DNA of 64,000 nucleotides. It comes from Betaproteobacteria bacterium Ga0077526. Lineage in GTDB: Bacteria; Pseudomonadota; Gammaproteobacteria; Burkholderiales; Ga0077523. The translations under genes and the position numbers were made by a program. Shown here one piece after another: positions 52,383 through 64,000 of this stretch. The stretch lies in the NCBI GenBank assembly GCA_001464765.1, contig LNDV01000026.1, forward strand, positions 54,918 through 118,917, read 5' to 3'. The notes beneath the pieces are model-generated. The model was not told where the DNA came from, did not search any database, and was given only the letters and a program-made list of their open reading frames with translations. How positions within the stretch are numbered: the stretch's first letter is position 1; every line of letters starts with the position of its first letter.

Positions 52383-52411
52383 CCTCGGGCCGTTTTCCCT
52401 CGGCGGGCGCC

Positions 52412-52439
52412 GTTGAAATGTCCGCCTGTGTCCCCATGT
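52412..52439 (+). promoter_or_regulatory. Sigma32 (RpoH) heat-shock promoter of clpB
   Basis: TTGAAA at 52413-52418, a 13 bp spacer, then CCCCATGT at 52432-52439, matching the CTTGAAA - CCCCATNT consensus. It ends 35 bp before the clpB ATG, a suitable distance. Confidence 0.85.
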
Positions 52440-52473
52440 TCCTGGCAATCAACCGGATCCTGCCGAGGGGAAC

Positions 52474-55071
<2,598 letters not shown>

Positions 55072-55087
55072 CCTGCGCGGATCTTTC

Positions 55088-56230
55088 CTACGCGGAGAGC
55101 TTGTTCGCCCAGGCGAGCGCTTCCAGATGGAAGCGGTTGACCTGGGCGGACGAGAGTTGCATGTCGGCGGCGGCGCGGGCCAGGGTGGCTGCGTCGTTCT
55201 GCTCGACCGATTCCGCCAGGCGGAGGATCGGGCCGTACAGGCCGGTGCGCGTCAGCAGCGCGTCGTTCACCGATTCGGACAGGCTCAGCTGGTCCACGAG
55301 CTGTTCCATCGGCATCTGCATGATCGCCGGAAGCAGCGAGAACACGCCGACGATGAAGAGATTGTCGCGGTCTTCGGCCGAGATGTACTTCTCGCCCACG
55401 AGTTCCGTCAGCCGGCCTCTTGCGGCGGCTTCACGCATCAGTACCGGCGCGGCCGCCGTGTTGCCCGAGGTCGCGAGGAGCAGGGCGAGCCAGCGCGCGA
55501 GATTCTGGTAGCCCAGGATCGACACGGCATGGCGGAAGGACTGGATCTCGCACGACAGGCCGAAGCCGGCGGAGTTGATGTAGCGGAGCAGGCGGAACGA
55601 TAGCGTTGCGTCGCGCTTCAGAAGCTGCTCGATCTGAGCGACCGGCGCCTCGGCCTGCGACGCCTTGATGAGTTCGAGCACGGTCGCCTGTCCCGGCGAT
55701 ACGGACTTGGGCGCAGGGCCTGCGATCCGCCGGTACCAGTCTCCCTCGAACATCTGGATGCCCAGTTCCTTGCCGTCCTCGAACTGTTCCTTCGAGGACA
55801 CCGCGCCCGCGATGCGTTTGCCGGGCAGGCGCTGCGCCGCCTTCGCGGCGGTCTTCAGTTCGCCGCTGAGTCCGGCGTCGAGCCACACGTAGTCGACGGC
55901 GGTGAGTGTCGGCGGGAAATCCGTGGTGGTGCTGGTCACCCTGGCACACGTCCCGACACGGCGTGCCCGAAGCGGGGCGATGCAGTCCGCGCGGCCCGCA
56001 GGCAGTGTCACGGTCACGCCAGAAGGAATCTCAGCGGACAGTTCGTCCATGGAAGGGCCTGTGTCTTCGATGAAGCACAGGCCGCCGGGCGCCTTGTCGG
56101 CGCCCATGGCGGTGAAGAGTTGCCGGTAGGGTGCGACCAGAGAACGGTCCGAGGCGTGGAACAGGTAGCCGCAGAAGCGGCTGTCCCGTCCGAGCAGGGG
56201 CGTCCGGACGAGGAACGATTCGGTGTTCAA
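55088..56230 (-). CDS. Degenerate-EAL plus HDOD domain signalling protein of the che operon
   Basis: 380 residues if TTG 56230 is the start; no better ATG precedes the conserved start ESFLVRTPLLGRDSRFCGYL. The first 190 residues are a decayed EAL domain, ending QFEDGKELGIQMFEGDWYRR, which parallels the EAL C-terminal helix, but no EAL catalytic residues are seen. The C-terminal HDOD domain has ATLSFRLLRYINSAGFGLS, IQSFRHAVSILGYQNLARWL, and QNDAATLARAA. It lies 13 bp after cheA and is likely cotranscribed. HDOD proteins of this type act in signalling without phosphodiesterase activity. Confidence 0.85.
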   Translation of the reverse strand: MNTESFLVRTPLLGRDSRFCGYLFHASDRSLVAPYRQLFTAMGADKAPGGLCFIEDTGPSMDELSAEIPSGVTVTLPAGRADCIAPLRARRVGTCARVTSTTTDFPPTLTAVDYVWLDAGLSGELKTAAKAAQRLPGKRIAGAVSSKEQFEDGKELGIQMFEGDWYRRIAGPAPKSVSPGQATVLELIKASQAEAPVAQIEQLLKRDATLSFRLLRYINSAGFGLSCEIQSFRHAVSILGYQNLARWLALLLATSGNTAAAPVLMREAAARGRLTELVGEKYISAEDRDNLFIVGVFSLLPAIMQMPMEQLVDQLSLSESVNDALLTRTGLYGPILRLAESVEQNDAATLARAAADMQLSSAQVNRFHLEALAWANKLSA

Positions 56231-56243
56231 GGTGCGACAGTCC

Positions 56244-58127
56244 TCAGGCGGCCATCTCGAACAGGTCGCTTCGCGTCTCGCGGCCGGGCTCGGTGAGCAG
56301 CTGCTCCATGTCGAGCACCAGGACGACCGATCCGTCACCGGACAGCGTGGCGCCGGCGATGCCTTTCGGCTTGATGTCGTCGAGCGGCTTGATCACCACG
56401 TCGTCGCGGCCCACGAAACCATCGACTGCAAGAATGAAGCTGGTGACGGCCGTCTGGAGCAGCACGCCATACGCCGGAGGCTTCTCCTGCTGCCAGTTGA
56501 TGAGGCGGGCAAGGGAGCGGATTTCCAGCACTTCGTCGCGGACGAGCAGCGTGGCGCGACCGGAGACTTCCTGGACTTCGTCGGGGCGGATGTTGATGAT
56601 CTCGCGCACGAGCGACAGCGGCACCGCGAAGCTCTGCGTGCCCACCTTCACCACCAGCACCGGCAGGATCGCCAGCGTGAGCGGCAGCGCGATGGAGAAC
56701 GTGGTGCCCTGACCGACCACCGACTTGATGTCGATGCGGCCGTTCAGCTTCTGGATGTTGGTCTTCACGACGTCCATGCCGACGCCGCGCCCGGAGAAGC
56801 TGCTCACCTGATCCTTGGTCGAGAAGCCGGGCATGAACACCAGATGCAGCGCATGCCGGTCATCCATGTTGGCGGCCGTCTCGGCATCGATGAGACCCTT
56901 CTGCAAGGCTTTGGCCCGGAGGATGTCCGGCTTCATCCCGCGACCGTCGTCGCTGATCTCGAGAACGATGTGATCGCCCATCTGATGGGCGGCGAGGCGC
57001 ACGACCGCCGTCTCGGGTTTGCCGGCGGCGCGTCGCTCTTCCGGAGACTCGAGGCCGTGGTCGACGGCGTTGCGGACCAGGTGGATCAGCGGATCGCCGA
57101 GCTCCTCGATCATCGTCTTGTCGAGTTCGGTTTCCTCGCCTTCCAGCACGAGATCGACGTTCTTGCCGAGCTGGCGGGCCATGTCGCGGGCGACGCGCGG
57201 ATACTTCTGGAACAGGCGCCCGATGGGCTGCATGCGCGTCTTCATCACCGCGTTCTGCAGGTCGCTCACGAGCAGATCGAGGTGACTTACGGCCTCGTCG
57301 AGGGAACGCAGCGTCTCCGCGTCGGTCTTGCCCGCGAGGATGTCCGTCCGCAGACAGTTCATTCGGTTCTTCGCAAGGCCGATTTCGCCGGACAGGTTGA
57401 GCACCTGGTCGAGACGGTTCGTGTCGATCCGGATGGTGGTTTCCTGCGCAACCGTGACCTTGTCGTTTTCGCGTCGGCCGGCGCGCACGCCCTCTGCTTC
57501 CGGCTGGTCCGCCGCCCGGCGACCCGGAGTCCTCTGCTGTACCTCGTGCACTGCCGGGGCCTCGGCCGCGGGGGCTGGCGCGGAGACCTCGGGTGTCTTG
57601 CCCAGCAGGGCGTTGTAGAGCGTGGTCCAGTCGGGCTCGCCGGCGACGGCGGGCATCACTGCAGCGGGCGACGCCGCGGGAGCGGCCGGCGCCGCGGGTG
57701 CGGGTGCGGGGGCATCGGCGCTGGCGACAGGCATCTTGCCGTCCAGTGCGTTCTGCAGGGCGTCGAGCATCGCCTGCTCGGCCGGCGGGGGCACGGCTGC
57801 GCGTTCCAGGTACGAGAACATCTCCCGCACCCCCATGGTCGCCGACAGGATGACATCCATCAGGTCGGCGCTCAGCTTGATCTCACGGTTGCGAAGCCGG
57901 TCGAACAGATTCTCGGTGAGGTGGCAGAGGCGGACCAGTTCTTCGACGCTCAGGAAGCCCGCGCCGCCCTTGATCGTGTGGAACCCGCGGAAGATGTCGT
58001 TCAGCAGCCCGGCGTCGTCCGGGCGTTTCTCGAGTTCGACGAGCTTGTTGTCCACGTCGGACAGCAGCTCGTTGGCTTCCGTGAGGAAGTCCTGGAGCAG
58101 TTCCTCCATCCCAGCAAATTCGCTCAT
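56244..58127 (-). CDS. cheA: Chemotaxis histidine kinase CheA
   Basis: 627 residues. P1 (1-105) with phosphoacceptor His50 in FRGFHTIKGGAGFLSVEEL. A Pro/Ala-rich linker (105-235) replaces a clear P2 and carries two short similar helices, LDALQNALDGKMP and LYNALLGKTP. P3 dimerisation (about 240-300), P4 ATPase with N-box HLVRNAVDHGLE, DDGRGM, GRGVGMDVV, and the C-terminal CheW-like P5 (LPVLVVKVGTQSFAVPLSLV). It phosphorylates CheY, and with CheV or CheW joins receptors. 21 bp after cheZ. Confidence 0.96.
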   Translation of the reverse strand: MSEFAGMEELLQDFLTEANELLSDVDNKLVELEKRPDDAGLLNDIFRGFHTIKGGAGFLSVEELVRLCHLTENLFDRLRNREIKLSADLMDVILSATMGVREMFSYLERAAVPPPAEQAMLDALQNALDGKMPVASADAPAPAPAAPAAPAASPAAVMPAVAGEPDWTTLYNALLGKTPEVSAPAPAAEAPAVHEVQQRTPGRRAADQPEAEGVRAGRRENDKVTVAQETTIRIDTNRLDQVLNLSGEIGLAKNRMNCLRTDILAGKTDAETLRSLDEAVSHLDLLVSDLQNAVMKTRMQPIGRLFQKYPRVARDMARQLGKNVDLVLEGEETELDKTMIEELGDPLIHLVRNAVDHGLESPEERRAAGKPETAVVRLAAHQMGDHIVLEISDDGRGMKPDILRAKALQKGLIDAETAANMDDRHALHLVFMPGFSTKDQVSSFSGRGVGMDVVKTNIQKLNGRIDIKSVVGQGTTFSIALPLTLAILPVLVVKVGTQSFAVPLSLVREIINIRPDEVQEVSGRATLLVRDEVLEIRSLARLINWQQEKPPAYGVLLQTAVTSFILAVDGFVGRDDVVIKPLDDIKPKGIAGATLSGDGSVVLVLDMEQLLTEPGRETRSDLFEMAA

Positions 58128-58148
58128 GGCGTGTGTCCTTTGCCGGCC

Positions 58149-58886
58149 CTAGAAGCCGAGGCTCTCGAGGAGATCGTCGACCTGCTGCTGGTCCGTGACG
58201 ACGTCCGCGGTGCCGTCGGCCTTGATGACGGGGCCCGCGAGACCGCTTGCCTCGATCGCGTCCTTCCGGTCCTGCGGCAGCTGGTCGAGCAGCAGTCCAA
58301 GAAGCTGCTTCTCCATCTGCTGAGTCATCTCCGTCATCTTCTTGATGACCTGACCCGTCAGATCCTGGAAGTCCTGCGCCATCATGATCTCTAGGAGATG
58401 GTCGTTCGTGACGCGGGCCTGGTCCGGCACCACGCGCAGGAACTCGCGGGTGCGGCCTGCAAGGTCCTTGAAGTCCTCGACTGACATCTCGTTGGCGTAT
58501 AGGCGATCCCAGTCTGACGAGAGAGACTCGGCGGTGGCGCCGATGCTCTCCTGGATGGGCTGCGCAGCCTCGGTCGCCGCCAGTGTGCGGCTTGCGGCCT
58601 TTTCCGTCATCGTCGCGATGTACTGCAGCCGGTCTTGCGTATCCGGCACTGCCTGCGCAGCTTTCTCGAGCATCTTGTCGTAGCCCAACTCCCGCAGGCT
58701 GTCGTGCAGCGTTCGCGTCAGCTGGCCGAGACGATGGACCACGTCGTTCGGGCCCGCGTCGGCGCCGACCGCGGTCAGCGCGGCAGGCGGCGGCGCTGCC
58801 GGTGCGGCGGGCTTGGACGTCTCCGCAACGATGCTGTCGAACAGCGCTTCGAGTTCGTCGGAATCGTGGGTCGCTGCCGCGCTCAT
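58149..58886 (-). CDS. cheZ: CheY-P phosphatase CheZ
   Basis: 245 residues. Long coiled-coil helices; the catalytic motif [17 protein letters not shown] contains Asp175 and Gln179, equivalent to the catalytic pair of enterobacterial CheZ. The C-terminal CheY-binding peptide is [13 protein letters not shown]. The N-terminal 50 residues are Ala/Pro-rich. The ATG at 58886 overlaps the cheY stop by 4 bp. It terminates the chemotactic signal by dephosphorylating CheY. Confidence 0.96.
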   Translation of the reverse strand: MSAAATHDSDELEALFDSIVAETSKPAAPAAPPPAALTAVGADAGPNDVVHRLGQLTRTLHDSLRELGYDKMLEKAAQAVPDTQDRLQYIATMTEKAASRTLAATEAAQPIQESIGATAESLSSDWDRLYANEMSVEDFKDLAGRTREFLRVVPDQARVTNDHLLEIMMAQDFQDLTGQVIKKMTEMTQQMEKQLLGLLLDQLPQDRKDAIEASGLAGPVIKADGTADVVTDQQQVDDLLESLGF

Positions 58887-59275
58887 GTCGTCACCCCGTG
58901 CTTCTGTAGGATCTTGTTGATCTTCTCTTCGAGCGTGGCGGCGGTGAACGGCTTGACCACATAGCCGCTCGCGCCTGCCTGAGCGGCTTCGATGATGTTC
59001 TCCTTCTTGGCCTCGGCGGTCACCATGAGAACGGGCAGGTGCTTCAGCTGCTCGTCGGCGCGGATCGCGCGGAGCATGTCGATGCCGGTCATGTTGGGCA
59101 TGTTCCAGTCCGACACGACGAATTCGAAGCCGCCGCTGCGAAGTTTCGCGAGACCGGCGATGCCATCTTCCGCCTCGTCGACGTTGGTGTATCCGAGTTC
59201 CTTGAGAAGGTTTCGGATGATCCGGCGCATGGTCGAGAAGTCGTCGACCACCAGGAACTTCATGTTCTCACTCAT
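58883..59275 (-). CDS. cheY: Chemotaxis response regulator CheY
   Basis: 130 residues, ATG 59275; the open frame upstream to 59413 overlaps cheV and is rejected. Single receiver domain [20 protein letters not shown] with Asp11-Asp12, phosphoacceptor Asp56 in [14 protein letters not shown], Thr in [10 protein letters not shown] and Lys108 in [12 protein letters not shown]. No output domain. CheY-P binds the flagellar switch FliM. Overlaps cheZ (ATGA). Confidence 0.97.
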   Translation of the reverse strand: MSENMKFLVVDDFSTMRRIIRNLLKELGYTNVDEAEDGIAGLAKLRSGGFEFVVSDWNMPNMTGIDMLRAIRADEQLKHLPVLMVTAEAKKENIIEAAQAGASGYVVKPFTAATLEEKINKILQKHGVTT

Positions 59276-59318
59276 CGGGACTGCTCCAGAAAAGCATTCA
59301 AAGCGGGTCTCCGTCCGG

Positions 59319-60257
59319 TCAGCGCTGCAGCAGCGGCCGTACGGTGTCGGCGAGCACCACCGGATCGAACTTGGCCACGTAGGCGTCGACACCCACGCTC
59401 TTGCCCATGGCACGATTGGCTTCCGACGACAGCGACGAGTGCATCACTACGGGAATCTTGTCGAATCGCGGGTCGCCCTTGATGTTGCGCGTGAGCACGT
59501 AGCCGTCCATCTCCGGCATCTCGGCGTCGAGCAGGATGAGACTGATCGACTGGCTGAGATCCTCGCCCTCGGCCTGGGCGCGGCTCGCAAGCGCGCGCAG
59601 GCGCTCCCAGCCCTCCATGCCGTTGTTGGCCTGGTGATGCTTCACCCCGAGCTTCTCGAGCACCTGCGCAATTTCCTTGCGGGCAACGATCGAGTCGTCG
59701 ACGAAGAACACCGTGTGCTGCCGCTCGGACTGCACGCTCTGAAGGTCAGGGATCGCTTCCTCGCCGAAGGCGCTCACGAGGATCTGCTCGACATCCAGGA
59801 TGGACACGAGCTTGCCGTCGGGCAGCTCGGTGATCGCGGTGATCAGCCCTTCGTGGCCGGACAGCACCGACTCGGGCGACTTCACCTTGTCCCAGTCGAC
59901 ACGGACGATGCGGTCGACGTCCTGCACGAGGAAGCCCTGGGTGCGACGACTGTACTCGGTCACCATCATCGTCTCGGAGTTGCACCCTTCGGCGCCCGAG
60001 ATGTTGATGAACTTGCCCAGGCTGATCACCGGAATGATGTTCCCGCGCAGCGAGATCACGCCTTCCACGCCGGCGGGCATGTTCGGCGTGCGCGTGATCG
60101 GCGGCGTGCGGGTGACTTCGCGCACCTTGAACACGTTGATGCCGAAGGTTTCGCGGGTTCCGAGGGAGAACAGCAGGATCTCCATCTTGTTGGAACCGGC
60201 GAGTTTGGTGCGGGCGTCGACCGCGTCGATCAGAGTCTGATTTTCCGACAGATCCAT
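59319..60257 (-). CDS. cheV: Chemotaxis protein CheV (first of two)
   Basis: 312 residues: CheW-like domain (about 20-165: [40 protein letters not shown]) and a receiver domain (about 180-312) with [20 protein letters not shown], phosphoacceptor in [20 protein letters not shown] and [11 protein letters not shown]. CheV couples CheA to receptors and is thought to serve in adaptation through phosphorylation. It is 25 bp after a second, paralogous cheV. Confidence 0.95.
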   Translation of the reverse strand: MDLSENQTLIDAVDARTKLAGSNKMEILLFSLGTRETFGINVFKVREVTRTPPITRTPNMPAGVEGVISLRGNIIPVISLGKFINISGAEGCNSETMMVTEYSRRTQGFLVQDVDRIVRVDWDKVKSPESVLSGHEGLITAITELPDGKLVSILDVEQILVSAFGEEAIPDLQSVQSERQHTVFFVDDSIVARKEIAQVLEKLGVKHHQANNGMEGWERLRALASRAQAEGEDLSQSISLILLDAEMPEMDGYVLTRNIKGDPRFDKIPVVMHSSLSSEANRAMGKSVGVDAYVAKFDPVVLADTVRPLLQR

Positions 60258-60282
60258 GGATGTTCCTGAACTGGGTGAGGCA

Positions 60283-61236
60283 TCAAGCTTCGCTCGTGAG
60301 GCGGCGGGTGAGCGCCTCGGCGAGCTTCTGGGGTTCGAACTTCGATACGTACTCGTCTACACCGACGGTGCGCCCGAGCTGCTGGTTCTGCATGCCGGAG
60401 AGCGACGAGTGCATGATCACGGGAAGCTTCGAGGTGCGGGGGTCGCTCTTGATCTGCTTGGTGAGCATGTAGCCGTCCATCTCCGGCATCTCGACATCGG
60501 TGAGCACGAGGTTCACGTAGTCGGACAGAGGGCGCTTGGCGGAGAGCGCCAAACTCGCGATTCGATCGAGTTCCTGCCAAGCCTGCGCGCCGTTGACAGC
60601 ACTCAACGAACGCACGCCCATGGCATCGAGGGTGCGCTGGATCTGTTTGCGCGCCACCTGGGAGTCGTCCGTGAACAGGATGGTCTTGGTGGCCACCGCC
60701 TCGGTCGGTTGGATATTGAGGAACAGATGATCGTCATCCTTTCGACTGGTCTCGGCGAGGATCTTTTCGACATCGAGCATCATCACGAGGCGGCCGTCCT
60801 TGAGTTCGGTCACAGCCGTGACAAGGCCGCCCATGTTCGCCACGAGCATCTCGGGCGGGACGCGCATCGCCGACCAGTCGAGACGCAGGATCGTGTCCAC
60901 GGCTTCCACGAGGAACCCCTGGGTGTGACCGTTGTACTCGGTCACGATCATGATCTGAGGCGGGGAGTCGATCGGGATGCCGGCGTACTTGGCGAGGTCC
61001 ACTACGGGAACGAGATTGCCGCGAAGGCTCACCATCCCTTCCACCGAGGAGGGCATTTCGGGCGCGCGGGTCACATCGGGGGATCGCATGACCTCCCGGA
61101 CCTTGAAGACATTGATGCCATAGGTCTCGCGACGACCGGTCCGGGTGTCCGTGCCCAGCGAGAACAGCAGGATCTCGAGCTTGTTCGTGCCGGCGAGCTT
61201 GGTGCGGGCATCGATGGTCTTGAGCAGGTCGGACAT
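60283..61236 (-). CDS. cheV: Chemotaxis protein CheV (second of two)
   Basis: 317 residues from ATG 61236. Same two-domain plan: CheW-like ([40 protein letters not shown]) and receiver ([53 protein letters not shown]). It differs from its neighbour by the TRTGR insert and many substitutions, so the duplication is old. It is the first gene of the minus-strand che run. No cheW, cheR, cheB or receptor gene is in the window. Confidence 0.95.
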   Translation of the reverse strand: MSDLLKTIDARTKLAGTNKLEILLFSLGTDTRTGRRETYGINVFKVREVMRSPDVTRAPEMPSSVEGMVSLRGNLVPVVDLAKYAGIPIDSPPQIMIVTEYNGHTQGFLVEAVDTILRLDWSAMRVPPEMLVANMGGLVTAVTELKDGRLVMMLDVEKILAETSRKDDDHLFLNIQPTEAVATKTILFTDDSQVARKQIQRTLDAMGVRSLSAVNGAQAWQELDRIASLALSAKRPLSDYVNLVLTDVEMPEMDGYMLTKQIKSDPRTSKLPVIMHSSLSGMQNQQLGRTVGVDEYVSKFEPQKLAEALTRRLTSEA

Positions 61237-61521
61237 TCGGGTTCTCCGGATTCTGGATCGGGCAGGACGTTCCCCTTGGCATCCGGGCGCCGCCCGATCT
61301 GGGGCGCCGAACAATTTCCGACGGGAACGCACGGAGTATCGGCAACCGGGGAGGAACCTTTATGGCGGCGCTTGCGGGGGCGGGCAGGGCATCGACGTCG
61401 GGCGCGTGGTCTTCGCCGGCGGTTTCCAAGATAATGCCGGGGTCCTGGGGATTGCCCCGGGGCCTTTCTGCCCCCGGCGGCGAGTCCGCGTGCCAGTGCA
61501 TCTGCATGGAATATCAATAAC

Positions 61522-62379
61522 TTGGTGGAACTTACCGTCATCGAAGGCCAGCGACCGGAAGAGCCGGTCCCCGAGCAGGAGCCGGCGGCGTCCACGGTCG
61601 CGAAGGTCCACGGCAAGCCGTTTCTGGATGTCCCGACGGACCTCTACATTCCGCCGGATGCCCTGGAGGTCTTTCTGGAGACCTTCGAAGGGCCGCTCGA
61701 CCTGCTCCTGTATCTGATCCGGCGGCACAACCTGGATGTTCTCGACATCCCCATGGCGGACCTGACTCGGCAGTACCTCGAGTACGTCGACGCGATGCGC
61801 CAGAGCCATCTCGAACTGGCCGCGGAATACCTGCTCATGGCGGCCGTGCTCATCGAGATCAAGTCGAGAATGCTTCTGCCCAGGCCGCCGACGGAAAGCG
61901 ACGGGGAGACGGAGCCCGAGGATCCCAGGGCGGAACTCGTGCGGCGTCTGCTGCAGTACGAGCAGATGAAGCTCGCTGCGCACAAGTTGAACGAGCTCCC
62001 TCAGGCGGGGCGGGACTACGCGATGGTGCAGGCTGCGGTCGAGAGGGTTTTCGCTCTACAGCTGCCCGACGTGGATCCCGAGGACCTGCGTCAGGCGTGG
62101 CTGGGTCTCCTCGCCAGGGCGAAGTCCACTCGCCATCATCGGGTGACCCGCGAGCAGTTGTCGGTACGCGAGCACATGAGCCGCGTGCTGCGCACTCTCC
62201 GGGATCGCGCCTACGCGGAGTTCACCGATCTCTTCGTGCCCGAGCGCGGCGTGCCGGAACTCGTCGTCACCCTTCTGGCCGTGCTCGAACTGGCGAAGGA
62301 ATACCTCATCTCCGTCAGCCAGCAGGCGGCGTTTGCACCGATCTACGTGAGACTGAAGGATGGAAACACCGTCGATTGA
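61522..62379 (+). CDS. scpA: Segregation and condensation protein A (ScpA)
   Basis: 285 residues; begins at TTG 61522 or GTG 61525, with no clear Shine-Dalgarno. The kleisin N-terminal signature is [20 protein letters not shown] followed by [19 protein letters not shown] and [20 protein letters not shown]; the C-terminal winged helix is [20 protein letters not shown]. It bridges the SMC heads with ScpB in chromosome segregation. Overlaps scpB by 20 bp. The about 285 bp upstream, shared with cheV, contains no gene. Confidence 0.93.
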   Translation: MVELTVIEGQRPEEPVPEQEPAASTVAKVHGKPFLDVPTDLYIPPDALEVFLETFEGPLDLLLYLIRRHNLDVLDIPMADLTRQYLEYVDAMRQSHLELAAEYLLMAAVLIEIKSRMLLPRPPTESDGETEPEDPRAELVRRLLQYEQMKLAAHKLNELPQAGRDYAMVQAAVERVFALQLPDVDPEDLRQAWLGLLARAKSTRHHRVTREQLSVREHMSRVLRTLRDRAYAEFTDLFVPERGVPELVVTLLAVLELAKEYLISVSQQAAFAPIYVRLKDGNTVD

Positions 62380-63118
62380 TCTGAAACAGGCGCGCATCGT
62401 TCTGGAGACCGCGCTGCTCGCGAGTCCGGAACCGCTTTCTGTCGCGCAGTTGCGCAAGCTCTTCGACGAGGAACTCGACGGGGATCTGCTGCGCAGGCTG
62501 CTGGAGGAACTGCGCCAGGAGTGGGAGGGGCGCGGGATCGAGCTCGTGCCGGTGGCTAGCGGCTGGCGCTTTCAGACTCGTCCGCAATACCAGTTCGTGG
62601 TGGACCGGCTCAATCCGCAGAAACCGCCCCGCTATTCGCGGGCCGTGCTCGAGACGCTCGCGATCATCGCGTACCGTCAGCCCGTTACGCGGGGTGATAT
62701 CGAGGACATCCGCGGGGTCTCAGTCGCTGCGACCGTACTCAAGGCGCTGGAGAATCGTGGCTGGATCGAACAGGTCGGACATCGTGACGTGCCGGGTCGC
62801 CCGGGCCTCTACGCCACGACTCGACAGTTCCTGGATGACCTCTCGCTTCGTGCGCTGTCGGAACTGCCGCCCCTCGAGGATCTCGGGTCGCTGCTCGAGC
62901 GTCTTCCCGGCCTGGCCGACGGAAGCGCAGCGCCGGCGCAAGCGGGCGACGAGGACGGCGACGAGATCTCGGATGCGAACGACGGGAGCGACGACGATGG
63001 GCTCATCGAGTCGGTCGCAGAGTCCGGTGACGGAGAGCATTCCATCGCGGCCGAAGAGCCGACAGCTGACGGGATGGAGAACAAGTCTGACGAGGCAGCT
63101 TCCGAATCGGTGATCTGA
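62360..63118 (+). CDS. scpB: Segregation and condensation protein B (ScpB)
   Basis: 252 residues. Tandem winged helices: [40 protein letters not shown], and the family signature [40 protein letters not shown], followed by [16 protein letters not shown]. The last 60 residues are a low-complexity acidic tail rich in Asp, Glu, Ser and Ala. It dimerises and binds ScpA. Overlaps scpA; parA follows after 13 bp. Confidence 0.95.
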   Translation: METPSIDLKQARIVLETALLASPEPLSVAQLRKLFDEELDGDLLRRLLEELRQEWEGRGIELVPVASGWRFQTRPQYQFVVDRLNPQKPPRYSRAVLETLAIIAYRQPVTRGDIEDIRGVSVAATVLKALENRGWIEQVGHRDVPGRPGLYATTRQFLDDLSLRALSELPPLEDLGSLLERLPGLADGSAAPAQAGDEDGDEISDANDGSDDDGLIESVAESGDGEHSIAAEEPTADGMENKSDEAASESVI

Positions 63119-63131
63119 CAGCGAGGTTCCA

Positions 63132-63746
63132 ATGAGAACGGTGCTGGTGGCGAATCCCAAGGGCGGCGCGGGCAAGACCACCCTGGCGACAAATTTGGCG
63201 GGCGGACTGGCGAGCCTCGGGCATTCCGTGGCGCTGTGGGATCTCGACCGGCAGAAGAGTTCGCTCCAGTGGCTGGCGGTCCGGGGAGACCACGAACCGC
63301 GTATCGCGAAGCTCGGTGATCGGGGGCCGGATGGCGAAGACAAGTTCGCATGGCTCGTGGTGGATTCGCCTGCCGGTCTGCACGGCAAGAATCTGGCGCA
63401 TGCGCTCAAGCTCGCGAACAAGGTTGTCGTGCCCGTGCAGCCCTCGCTGTTCGACATGGCAGCCACCGGTGACTTCCTGAACATGCTGCTTGCGGAGAAG
63501 TCGGTCCAGAAGAAGGACACGGTGATCGGCATCGTGGGCATGCGGGTCGATCCGCGAACCCGTGCCGCCGCGACGCTCGAGGCATTTCTCGGGCAATTCG
63601 ATCTTCCGGTACTCACGTACTTCCGGGACACGCAGCTGTATGCGAATGCTGCGTTCAACGGCTTGAGTCTGTTCGATCTTCCTGGATACGTGGCCGCGCG
63701 AGAGGCGGGTCAGTGGGGCCCGCTGCTGAGCTGGATGGACCTCTGA
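63132..63746 (+). CDS. ParA-family ATPase
   Basis: 204 residues. Deviant Walker A VANPKGGAGKTTLATNLAGG, then HSVALWDLDRQKSSLQWLAV and the Walker B-like AWLVVDSPAGLHGKN. There is no N-terminal helix-turn-helix, so it is a small MinD/ParA-like positioner. No parB partner is adjacent. It lies 13 bp after scpB on the same strand, so it may position chromosomal or polar cargo alongside the condensin genes. Cargo unknown. Confidence 0.9.
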   Translation: MRTVLVANPKGGAGKTTLATNLAGGLASLGHSVALWDLDRQKSSLQWLAVRGDHEPRIAKLGDRGPDGEDKFAWLVVDSPAGLHGKNLAHALKLANKVVVPVQPSLFDMAATGDFLNMLLAEKSVQKKDTVIGIVGMRVDPRTRAAATLEAFLGQFDLPVLTYFRDTQLYANAAFNGLSLFDLPGYVAAREAGQWGPLLSWMDL

Positions 63747-63771
63747 ATTGCATTTTTTTGGTGTCGGAGTG

Positions 63772-63800
63772 TTGACGACATCATGGGGTCACACTAGAAT
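63772..63800 (+). promoter_or_regulatory. Sigma70 promoter of tRNA-fMet / rRNA leader
   Basis: TTGACG (63772-63777) and TAGAAT (63795-63800) are separated by exactly 17 bp. The start point would be about 63807, some 15 nt before the tRNA. TTTTTTT at 63753-63759 may add an upstream A/T element. Confidence 0.85.
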
Positions 63801-63821
63801 TCCAAGTCTTGATTCGCCGGT

Positions 63822-63898
<77 letters not shown>

Positions 63899-63901
63899 AT
63901 T

Positions 63902-64000
63902 TGCTCTTTAAAAATTCGAGAACAGCCGAGAGGTGTGGGCGCTGTTGAGATGAAGGTTGGCGCGAGCTGACTGGAGTCTGGCGAGGCGCTTGCACTGACG
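63902..64000 (+). promoter_or_regulatory. rRNA operon leader-like sequence with boxA
   Basis: Four bases after the tRNA, TGCTCTTTAA (63902-63911) matches the boxA antitermination element, and TGTGGGCGCT (63934-63943) matches the segment that follows boxA in proteobacterial rRNA leaders. A 16S rRNA gene is therefore expected just beyond position 64,000, but it is not visible. Confidence 0.7.

Overview
The window is a GC-rich, densely packed chromosome segment from a proteobacterium, most likely a betaproteobacterium. The evidence for that class is indirect: a DUF3579 gene, a CheZ plus CheV chemotaxis set, a System I (ccm) cytochrome c maturation cluster, an RpoH-type promoter in front of clpB, and an rRNA-leader-like sequence after an initiator tRNA gene at the right edge. 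I see no transposase, integrase, prophage or CRISPR array.

Layout. 1-14,033 is an accessory region rich in secreted or cytosolic alpha/beta hydrolases (one fused to a LuxR helix-turn-helix, one decayed to a pseudogene, one 2 bp behind a giant STAND/BTAD regulator), a TPR lipoprotein-like secreted protein, and a two-component system whose kinase is translationally coupled to an orphan ABC-type substrate-binding protein. 14,232-15,728 encodes lytic transglycosylase MltF. 16,095-24,989 is the ccmABCDEFGH operon, running on into an M1 aminopeptidase and a secreted unknown.

The centre (25,069-42,436) is a periplasmic quinoprotein and cytochrome c region. On the minus strand, a PQQ-type sugar dehydrogenase and a cytochrome c are followed by a complete ebo gene set in the order F-A-B-D-E-C (mostly with ATGA or GTGA overlaps), a ferredoxin, another cytochrome c and a large six-bladed-propeller dehydrogenase. 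Divergently there is a second sugar dehydrogenase plus cytochrome c, then a divergent PQQ alcohol-dehydrogenase-like protein with a cytochrome that has a CX3CH haem motif. ebo clusters are known to take part in moving or processing secondary metabolite precursors in cyanobacteria and in a Pseudomonas nematode-repellence trait; combining one with four quinoproteins and four small cytochromes c suggests a periplasmic oxidation pathway feeding electrons to the cytochromes matured by the ccm operon. That functional link is inference.

The right third is mostly housekeeping: 1-Cys peroxiredoxin, a 996-residue CHAT (caspase-like) protein, a methyltransferase, an FMN glutamate-synthase-like protein, DUF3579, haloacid dehalogenase, ETHE1-type persulfide dioxygenase, a haem-binding DUF3365 protein, an ECF sigma factor with a ChrR-like cupin, clpB, a chemotaxis operon (two CheV, CheY, CheZ, CheA, EAL/HDOD protein), scpA-scpB-parA, and finally tRNA-fMet with a clear sigma70 promoter followed by a boxA-containing rRNA leader-like stretch.
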